In this document: positions 8,603 through 14,134 of the stretch, one piece after another | Layout of the letters: every line of letters starts with the position of its first letter | Position numbering within the stretch: position 1 is the first letter of the stretch | Assembly: GCA_002967695.1 (NCBI GenBank) | Contig: PUHN01000034.1 | Coordinates: 1-39,608 of the forward strand | Direction of reading: 5' to 3' | DNA from: Rhodobacteraceae bacterium WD3A24 | GTDB lineage: Bacteria > Pseudomonadota > Alphaproteobacteria > Rhodobacterales > Rhodobacteraceae | Length of the DNA stretch: 39,608 nucleotides | The notes under the pieces: model-generated | What the model saw: the letters and a program-made list of their open reading frames with translations, nothing else | Databases searched by the model: none | Told to the model about the DNA's origin: nothing | Position numbers and translations under genes: made by a program

Positions 8603-9967
8603 ATGGAACCGGAACTGGGAAACCTGCACAAACGTGTCAGCGAATTCGACGCGCGCCGACAGCGCGGACGCGTCAGCGAGATCGGCCGCGGTGCGATCAC
8701 CGTGCGCGGCCTGTCTCAGGTCGCGTGCCTGGGCGACCGGGTGCGCCTGACCTGCCGCGACGGGCGCGATCTGGGCGGCGAGGTCATCCGCGTCGCGCGG
8801 GAGGAGGTGAGCATCCTCGCTGATGGCCCCGGAGAGGGCGCGGCCATCGGTGACCCGGTCCTGCATCTGGGCGCCGCCGACATCTCTCCCGATGATGGCT
8901 GGATGGGCCGCGTCGTCGATCCCTTCGGCACGCCGCTCGATGGCCGCCCGCTCGCGCGCGGGGCACAGACCCGGCAACTGCGGGGCGCGCCGCCGGCGGC
9001 CGCGCAGCGGCGTCTTCTCGGCGCGCGTCTTCGCACCGGCATGGCCGTCTTCGACACGCTGCTGCCCTTGGTGCGGGGACAACGGCTGGGGCTGTTCGCC
9101 GGATCCGGCGTGGGCAAATCGACCCTGCTCGGCCGGTTCGCGCGCGGCGTCGAGGCTGATGCGGTCGTCATCGCGCTGATCGGAGAGCGGGGCCGGGAGG
9201 TGCAGGAATTCGTCACCAGGGTTCTCGGCGAGGAGGGCATGGCGCGCAGCGTCGTCGTCGCGGCGACGTCGGATCAGTCGCCGCTCCTGCGCCGCCGCGC
9301 GGCCTGGGCGGCGATGGCGGTGGCCGAGCATTTCCGCGATCAGGGCCGGCATGTGCTGATGCTGGTCGATTCGATCACGCGCTTTGCCGAGGCGCATCGC
9401 GAGATCGCCGTGGCGGCGGGGGAGGAGGCAAATCTACGCGGATTCCCGCCCTCTACGGCCCCCTTGATCATGGCGCTGGCCGAGCGTGCCGGCACCGGTG
9501 GCGCGGGGCAGGGTGATATCACGGCCGTCCTCAGCGTTCTGGTGGCGGGGTCCGACATGGAGGAGCCGCTGGCCGATATCACGCGCGGGGCGCTCGACGG
9601 CCATGTGGTTCTCGATCGCGCCATCGCTGAACGCGGGCGGTTCCCGGCGGTCGATCTGCTCCGCTCGGTCTCGCGGAGCCTGCCCGATGCGGCGAGCGCG
9701 CAGGAGAACGGGCTGATCGCGCGGGCGCGCGAACTTCTCGGTGCCTATGAACGCGCCGAGCTGATGATTCAGGCCGGGCTTTATGCCGAAGGGTCGGATC
9801 CGCTGGTCGATGCCGCGATGAAAATCTGGCCCGCGCTGGACGGATTTCTTGCCGAGGACGCGCCCGACGGCACCGATGCCGCCTTTTCGCGCCTGGAGGC
9901 GCTGCTGGGCACGGCCGGGCCCGGGGCTGGGGGCGACCGGCGCGCGGTTCCGACCCGTGCGGCGTGA
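8603..9967 (+). CDS. fliI: Flagellum-specific export ATPase FliI
   Basis: FliI is the F1-beta-like ATPase that unfolds and feeds substrates into the export gate. The 454-residue product has a Walker A loop (AGSGVGKST, residues 166-174) and a Walker B strand (LMLVDSITRF, Asp256), plus the LRGFPPSTAPL and GSDMEEPLADITRGALDGH stretches typical of the family. I start it at the ATG at 8603, preceded by a GGAGGA ribosome site; the frame upstream overlaps flgB and is not FliI-like. It is transcribed alone, divergent from flgB and convergent with the DUF1217-like gene 12 bases downstream. Confidence 0.96.
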   Translation: MEPELGNLHKRVSEFDARRQRGRVSEIGRGAITVRGLSQVACLGDRVRLTCRDGRDLGGEVIRVAREEVSILADGPGEGAAIGDPVLHLGAADISPDDGWMGRVVDPFGTPLDGRPLARGAQTRQLRGAPPAAAQRRLLGARLRTGMAVFDTLLPLVRGQRLGLFAGSGVGKSTLLGRFARGVEADAVVIALIGERGREVQEFVTRVLGEEGMARSVVVAATSDQSPLLRRRAAWAAMAVAEHFRDQGRHVLMLVDSITRFAEAHREIAVAAGEEANLRGFPPSTAPLIMALAERAGTGGAGQGDITAVLSVLVAGSDMEEPLADITRGALDGHVVLDRAIAERGRFPAVDLLRSVSRSLPDAASAQENGLIARARELLGAYERAELMIQAGLYAEGSDPLVDAAMKIWPALDGFLAEDAPDGTDAAFSRLEALLGTAGPGAGGDRRAVPTRAA

Positions 9968-9979
9968 TTGTCGCGGCCG

Positions 9980-10810
9980 TCAGAGCAGCCCCAGATCTCC
10001 CCCGGGTCGCGCCCCCGACTGCAGGATTTGCAGCGCCGGCGATTGCGGCAGAGCGGGGGCCCCGCCGCCGGTCTGAAGCTCGGCGCGGGCCAGAAAGCGG
10101 CGGATCAGCGCATCCCGTTTTTCCGGGTCGGCGAACTGGGCGATGCTGTCCTCGCCGAAGGCGCGCTGGCTTCGGTCGCGAAAGCCGGCAAGCTGGCGGT
10201 CGAGATCGAGCGCGCCGAAGCTTTCGGGCAGGCCGAAGGCCGTCTCGAAGACCGAACGCAGCGGGGGCGTTCCCATGACGGTGAGCCAACGCGCCTTCTC
10301 GGTTCCGCCATTCTCGGCCAGTTCCGCCAGTTCCCGTTGCGCCCCGAGGGCGAGGCGCATGTTGCTGTCCTGCCGGCCGATCGCGACCTCGAACTGGCGC
10401 GTCTCGTAGGCCTCGATGATCCGGTCAGCGAATCCCGGCCCGATCGTGGCGGGCGGCAACGGGGCGTTGCCGAAGCCGAACGCCTCGGAAAAGGCGCGGT
10501 AGCGCCGGTCCGTCAGGCGGTTGGCGAGGGCCGTGCGGTCGAGCGTGCCGTCCTCGAGGACGCGGCGGATGAAAAACGTGTTGTTGATGTCGTCCTGCAG
10601 GCCGAAGGCGCCGAGCGCGACGCGCAGCAGCCGGCGATCCTCGACGAGGTCCGCGGCGGTGCCGATGTCCCCGATCCGGTCGCGAAAATGGGCGACGTCG
10701 CGCTGCAGGCGCGCAGAGGCGGCGAAGGTCTCCTGCTGGTTTTCCTGCGTGCGCTGGAGAAAGCGCCATCCGCCCAGACCGCCCAGGGGAATGACCGGCT
10801 GGAAGCTCAA
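9980..10810 (-). CDS. DUF1217-like flagellar-cluster protein
   Basis: This 276-residue soluble protein resembles the DUF1217 family, which is found in alphaproteobacterial flagellar clusters (assigned from memory of family sequence). Recognisable parts are an N-terminal MSFQPVIPLGG, a central LRVALGAFGLQDDINNTFFI and a repeat-like QFADPEKRDALIRRFL near the end. The start is a TTG that overlaps the flbT stop (TTGA); I accept it because the conserved N-terminus begins exactly there. It is the last gene of fliC-flaF-flbT, so a role in filament or hook-substrate secretion is plausible, but the biochemical function is unknown. Confidence 0.8.
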   Translation of the reverse strand: MSFQPVIPLGGLGGWRFLQRTQENQQETFAASARLQRDVAHFRDRIGDIGTAADLVEDRRLLRVALGAFGLQDDINNTFFIRRVLEDGTLDRTALANRLTDRRYRAFSEAFGFGNAPLPPATIGPGFADRIIEAYETRQFEVAIGRQDSNMRLALGAQRELAELAENGGTEKARWLTVMGTPPLRSVFETAFGLPESFGALDLDRQLAGFRDRSQRAFGEDSIAQFADPEKRDALIRRFLARAELQTGGGAPALPQSPALQILQSGARPGGDLGLL

Positions 10811-11211
10811 TCGCGCGCCGCGGCGAGAAGCCGCTCCTCCCGTGGCAGGAGACTGCGCAGGGCCTTGAGCGCCTTGTAGTGGTCGCTCTCAAGGATCGCG
10901 CGCGTCGCCTGCGTGAGCTGTGCCCGGCTGTCGGGATCGGTGAGAACCTGGCTGAGTTGCTCGACCCCGCGCAAGAGCTGATTGTCGACATCCTCCGGTG
11001 CCGCGTCGCCCGAAAGGATGAGTTGCGCGAGGTAGCAGACCCGCCGAACGGGCGTGGTGACCTGATCGGGGTGGATCGCATCGCGCAGCCGCAGGATTTG
11101 CGCGTTGGGCGTGACGACCGTCAGGCGCGCCCGCTTCAGCCCGTTCTCGACCACGGCGCCGTTGACCAGCAGGCGCTCCCGCGGGGCGAGCTTGAGAACC
11201 AGCCCCGTCAT
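10807..11211 (-). CDS. flbT: Flagellin post-transcriptional regulator FlbT
   Basis: FlbT controls flagellin synthesis after transcription; in Caulobacter it acts on the 5' leader of flagellin mRNA and lowers its stability until the hook is complete. The 134-residue product has family features such as LKLAPRERLLVNGAVVENG and a C-terminal region ending in DHYKALKALRSLLPREE. Its ATG overlaps the flaF stop and its stop overlaps the next gene's TTG, so flaF-flbT-DUF1217 are coupled. Its likely target, the fliC leader, lies about 2 kb upstream in the same direction. Confidence 0.93.
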   Translation of the reverse strand: MTGLVLKLAPRERLLVNGAVVENGLKRARLTVVTPNAQILRLRDAIHPDQVTTPVRRVCYLAQLILSGDAAPEDVDNQLLRGVEQLSQVLTDPDSRAQLTQATRAILESDHYKALKALRSLLPREERLLAAARD

Positions 11212-11585
11212 GACGCGTCTCCGGGCGCCCGCAGCCCGCGCATGACGGAGGTGTTGATCTCGACGAGAACCTGTGCATCGCCCTCGCCCGCGAGGATCTT
11301 GCGGCTGTGCGCCTCGACGAATTCGGCAAGATAGAAAAGCTGGGCGCGAAGCTGGCGCGGGAGCCGATTGCCGTCCGAGGCGACATCGGCGGCCAGGGTG
11401 ATCCAGAGCCGGCGGTTTGCATGCAGTGCGCGGGCGAGCGCGGGGAAGTCCCGCCCCGACGCCCCGGCTGCCTTGCTGAGTCGATGCGTTGTGCGGGCGA
11501 AGAGATCGTATTCCACGTTTCGCGGGGTGCGCGTGGGGCTGTCGGGGGCGGCGTAGGCGGCAGGGGCCGAATCGAGTCCGTACAC
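11208..11585 (-). CDS. flaF: Flagellin synthesis protein FlaF
   Basis: FlaF is the partner of FlbT; in alphaproteobacteria it is needed for flagellin production and secretion and acts in opposition to FlbT. The 125-residue product has the family pattern around ALHANRRLWITLAADVASD and LRAQLFYLAEFVEAHSRKIL. The start is a GTG at 11585 with an AAGGA-type ribosome site upstream. It lies 68 bases after fliC, with a stable hairpin in between, so flaF could be transcribed by read-through from fliC at reduced level. Confidence 0.92.
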   Translation of the reverse strand: MYGLDSAPAAYAAPDSPTRTPRNVEYDLFARTTHRLSKAAGASGRDFPALARALHANRRLWITLAADVASDGNRLPRQLRAQLFYLAEFVEAHSRKILAGEGDAQVLVEINTSVMRGLRAPGDAS

Positions 11586-11616
11586 GGGGCGTCCTTCCGG
11601 TTGTCAGGGGACGGTA

Positions 11617-11646
11617 CCGGCCGGAGCGGGCACGCGCCCCGGCCGG
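11617..11646 (-). terminator. Stable hairpin after fliC, before flaF
   Basis: Two 12-base arms (CCGGCCGGAGCG and CGCCCCGGCCGG on the + strand) separated by 6 bases form a 12-bp stem with one G-U pair in the fliC-strand RNA. It begins 8 bases after the fliC stop. There is no U-tract, so it may act as a partial terminator, an mRNA 3'-end stabiliser or a processing site that lets fliC be expressed above flaF-flbT. Confidence 0.5.
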
Positions 11647-11653
11647 AGGCTGG

Positions 11654-13186
11654 TCAGCGGAACAGTCCGAGGACGTTCTGCGGCGCCTGATTGGCGATCG
11701 AGAGCGCCTGGATACCGAGCTGCTGCTGCACCTGAAGAGCCTGAAGACGGGCGGATGTCTCTTCCATGTTGGCGTCGACCAGCGTGCCGATCCCGGATTT
11801 GAGCGAGTCCGAGAGCTTGTTGACGAACTCGTTCTGGATCCCCACCTGCGACTGCGCCGAGCCCAGCGATGCCGAGGCGTCGATCGCCTTGTCGATCATG
11901 GTCTCGATGTTGGAAAGGGCCGAGGATGCGCTGGCCTCGGTGGTCACGTCGAGCCCGTCGAGGCCGAACAACCCGCCCGAGGCCTCCCCGTCGGCATTGC
12001 CGATCGCGGCCAGGGTCATGTCGGTCGAACTGGCATTGTCGATCTTGATCTGGTGCGCGCCACTGGAATCCTGGGTCACCCGCGTGGTGATGCCTTCCAT
12101 GCCCTTGCCATCGATGGCGGCCTTGAGCCCCTGGGCGACGTCTCCGAAGCCCTCGTTGGGGCCGGCGACATAGGTAAAGCTCTCGCCGCCGAAGCTCACG
12201 CGATACCCGTCGCCCTCGTTGACCGCGGCCGAGGTGGAGAAGGTGATGTTCTCGGCGCGCTCGTCGATCTCGCCGCTGGCCTGGTTCACCGCCGTGCCGT
12301 TGAGCTCGGTGATCTCCGTGCCCGCAGCGTTTCCGGCAAGACCGCTGACATCGACATTCACGCCCTCGAAGCCGCGCGCGGAGGTGACGGTGAGTTCGGC
12401 CCCGGTGACGCTGGCCTCGATGCCTTCGAGGCCCAGAGCGTTGATCCGGCCGGCGAAGAAGGTGGCCGCGTCATCCTGATCGAGCCCTGCGGCGGTATCG
12501 CCGGTGAAGTCGATCTGGACGCCGTCGACGGCGATAGAGGCTGTCGTTGCGTCGTCGTAGGCGCCGGTGTTGAAGGTGACCTTGGCGGTGTTGCCGGTCG
12601 CGCTCAACGCGTTGGCGGCTGGATCGCTCACGGTGGCGTTGGGCGACAGATTCGTGCCGGCCGTATTGTAGACCCCGGCATCCGCCGTCAGATCCTGGCG
12701 CGCGATCTCGATCTGCGAGGCCGACACGCTGCCGTCGCTGGCACGGTCGAGGGAGGCGAGAATGTTGACCTCGTCGGTGCCCTTGACCATGTTCAGCCCG
12801 TTGAATTGCGCGGCGTTGACCACGGACTTGATCTGGTCGCGCAGGCCGTCGATATCGGTCTGAATCTTGGCGCGGTCGACATTCTCCTCCTGCGCGGCGA
12901 CGACCTTGCCCTTGATCTCGGTCAGCAGGTCGGTGACGGTTTCCGAAGCCTGACGCGCCACGGAGACGGTGGATTCGCCCAGCGAAAGGCTCTCGGCAAT
13001 GCCCTTGAAGCCCTGAACGTCGGATTCCATCACCTTCGAGATCGCCCAGACGGCGGAGTTGTCCCGCGCCGAATTGACGGACTTTCCGGTGGAGATCTCG
13101 CTCTGCGTCTTCTCCATTGACTGGTTGGTTTTCTGAAGAGTCTGAAGCGCGACCATCGCGCTGTTGTTCGTCAGGATGCTGGACAT
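11654..13186 (-). CDS. fliC: Flagellin
   Basis: This is the filament subunit. The 510-residue product has the conserved flagellin N-terminus (SSILTNNSAMVALQTLQK) and C-terminus (GIQALSIANQAPQNVLGLF), which form the filament core. Between about residues 170 and 400 it carries a large variable Thr/Asp/Ala/Gly-rich region, exposed on the filament surface, making it longer than many alphaproteobacterial flagellins. The ATG at 13186 has an AAGGAA ribosome site. In-frame codons upstream run into the leader. It is the only flagellin gene in the window and stands before flaF-flbT. Confidence 0.95.
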   Translation of the reverse strand: MSSILTNNSAMVALQTLQKTNQSMEKTQSEISTGKSVNSARDNSAVWAISKVMESDVQGFKGIAESLSLGESTVSVARQASETVTDLLTEIKGKVVAAQEENVDRAKIQTDIDGLRDQIKSVVNAAQFNGLNMVKGTDEVNILASLDRASDGSVSASQIEIARQDLTADAGVYNTAGTNLSPNATVSDPAANALSATGNTAKVTFNTGAYDDATTASIAVDGVQIDFTGDTAAGLDQDDAATFFAGRINALGLEGIEASVTGAELTVTSARGFEGVNVDVSGLAGNAAGTEITELNGTAVNQASGEIDERAENITFSTSAAVNEGDGYRVSFGGESFTYVAGPNEGFGDVAQGLKAAIDGKGMEGITTRVTQDSSGAHQIKIDNASSTDMTLAAIGNADGEASGGLFGLDGLDVTTEASASSALSNIETMIDKAIDASASLGSAQSQVGIQNEFVNKLSDSLKSGIGTLVDANMEETSARLQALQVQQQLGIQALSIANQAPQNVLGLFR

Positions 13187-13208
13187 GATGCGTATTCCTT
13201 CATTGCAT

Positions 13209-13234
13209 GGGCGGATTTCGCCCGGTTTCGGGGC
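13209..13234 (-). promoter_or_regulatory. fliC leader with two alternative hairpins
   Basis: In the fliC RNA a 5-bp perfect hairpin (GGGCG, loop of 5, CGCCC) lies just upstream of the ribosome site. Its GGGC can instead pair with an upstream GCCC across a 7-base loop, so the two structures exclude each other. FlbT of Caulobacter acts on flagellin leader structure, which makes this segment a reasonable target. This is a structural inference from sequence only. Confidence 0.35.
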
Positions 13235-13329
13235 CGCGACAATGCGGCATCGCACGCATTCTGCGTCCTGCGGTGGAGTGATCCGGCCGCGCCACCACTG
13301 GGTGCGAGAGCAAGCCTGGGCGCATTCTT

Positions 13330-13344
13330 CTAAGAGAGTCCTAA
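13330..13344 (-). promoter_or_regulatory. Candidate CtrA-like paired half-site upstream of fliC
   Basis: Read toward fliC this is TTAG-N7-TTAG, an 11-bp-period pair that differs from the CtrA consensus TTAA-N7-TTAA by one base in each half. It lies 144 bases before the fliC ATG, leaving room for a leader of about 110 bases. It immediately follows the hairpin after the FlgN-like gene. It is the best candidate for the fliC promoter element; no clear sigma-28-type promoter was seen. Confidence 0.4.
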
Positions 13345-13361
13345 GCGTGCTGCGCATGTCG

Positions 13362-13388
13362 CCGTCCGATTTCGTGAAAATTGGACGG
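13362..13388 (-). terminator. Hairpin between the FlgN-like gene and fliC
   Basis: Arms CCGTCCGATTT and AAATTGGACGG on the + strand are separated by 5 bases and pair over 11 positions with one imperfect pair. The structure starts 10 bases after the stop of the FlgN-like gene and just before the candidate fliC control site. It probably ends or processes the flgJ-like/flgN-like transcript, insulating fliC. There is no U-tract, so it is not a textbook intrinsic terminator. Confidence 0.45.
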
Positions 13389-13398
13389 AAAGCACCTT

Positions 13399-13758
13399 TC
13401 AGGCGCGACGGACCACCGAGGCGGATCGGCCGGGCAGATCGCTTTGTCTTCCGGATGCATCATAAGTGCGAAAACCCTGCGGGCGCTCGCGCAAGCTGTT
13501 CAGGCGCGCGCGCGCAGCACGCAACCCCTCCATGGAGGCGTCGAGCAGCCGCTCATTGCGTATCGCCTTGTCGCGAAGTTGCGCCAGCCTGGGCCCGGCG
13601 CCGGCCGGCGTCGGGTGGCTGGCCGCGAGCGCGTCGAAGAGTTGTTCCTTCTCGTCCGAGACGGATTGGATCTCCGACAGGCGGCCCTTGAGCAGGGCGT
13701 CGCGCTCGGACTCGAAGAGGGCGTCGAGCCGCGCCACAATGTCGTCAGCGTGAGTCAT
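13399..13758 (-). CDS. FlgN-like flagellar chaperone (tentative)
   Basis: This 119-residue protein is mainly helical and charged, with coiled-coil-like segments at about residues 5-45 and 65-95, and a loosely conserved tail. Its size, helical nature and position between a rod-binding protein gene and flagellin suggest a FlgN-type chaperone for hook-associated proteins. It overlaps the upstream FlgJ-like gene by 14 bases, so the two are probably cotranslated. There is no decisive motif; it could be another export chaperone. Confidence 0.6.
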   Translation of the reverse strand: MTHADDIVARLDALFESERDALLKGRLSEIQSVSDEKEQLFDALAASHPTPAGAGPRLAQLRDKAIRNERLLDASMEGLRAARARLNSLRERPQGFRTYDASGRQSDLPGRSASVVRRA

Positions 13759-14071
13759 GGCCGTCAGCCCTTTCGACCAGGGCGTCGAAGATTGCTTTCG
13801 AAAGTCCGATCCCGCCGCGTTCGGTCAATGCCTCGGCGTGAAACCGCGCGACGAAGGACGCGAACTGCTCCTCGCCCGCGCCCCCGCCGAATGTGTCGCG
13901 CGGCTCTCCGACCCCTGCGGCCTTGAGCATTTCGCTGAGAAAGCGCGCCTCGAGGTCGCGCGCCGACCGGCGCAACGCCGCGTGGCCTTCCTCGGATCCG
14001 GCACGGTCGGGCCGGGCGGGGTGTCGTGCAGGTTGCGGCGAGTCCGGCAGGAGGGGCGGCGTGATGGTCAT
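13745..14071 (-). CDS. FlgJ-like rod-binding protein (single domain)
   Basis: The 108-residue product matches the N-terminal rod-capping domain of FlgJ: ARDLEARFLSEMLKAAG (about residues 37-53), the EEQFASFVARFHAEALTE stretch, and GIGLSKAIFDALV near the end. It lacks the muramidase domain found in enterobacterial FlgJ, as is usual in alphaproteobacteria, where a separate lytic enzyme opens the wall. I start it at the ATG at 14071, preceded by a GGGAG ribosome site; the much longer open frame upstream lies antisense to fliK and is rejected. The stop overlaps the next gene. Confidence 0.8.
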   Translation of the reverse strand: MTITPPLLPDSPQPARHPARPDRAGSEEGHAALRRSARDLEARFLSEMLKAAGVGEPRDTFGGGAGEEQFASFVARFHAEALTERGGIGLSKAIFDALVERADGHDSR

Positions 14072-14116
14072 GCAGTGGCTCCCGTTACATCCCGGTGCCG
14101 AGATTGATCGCGCCGC

Positions 14117-14131
14117 GTAAAGAAGTGGTAA
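14117..14131. promoter_or_regulatory. Candidate CtrA-like paired half-site between the flgJ-like gene and fliK
   Basis: The sequence is GTAA-N7-GTAACC on the + strand, equivalent to GGTTAC-N7-TTAC on the other strand. It has the same 11-bp spacing as the CtrA box TTAA-N7-TTAACC, including the trailing CC. It ends 3 bases before the first possible fliK ATG (14135) and lies 46 bases upstream of the flgJ-like ATG. It could drive the reverse gene, or fliK from a later start codon. Confidence 0.35.
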
Positions 14132-14134
14132 CCA

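Noticed and set aside
11489-13120. 543-residue forward open frame antisense to fliC and flaF
   Set aside because: The codon structure and homology belong to flagellin on the other strand; this frame has no domain features.
13230-13398. Sigma-28 or sigma-54 type promoter for fliC
   Set aside because: No sequence with the required pair of elements and spacing was found; the paired TTAG half-sites are a better candidate.
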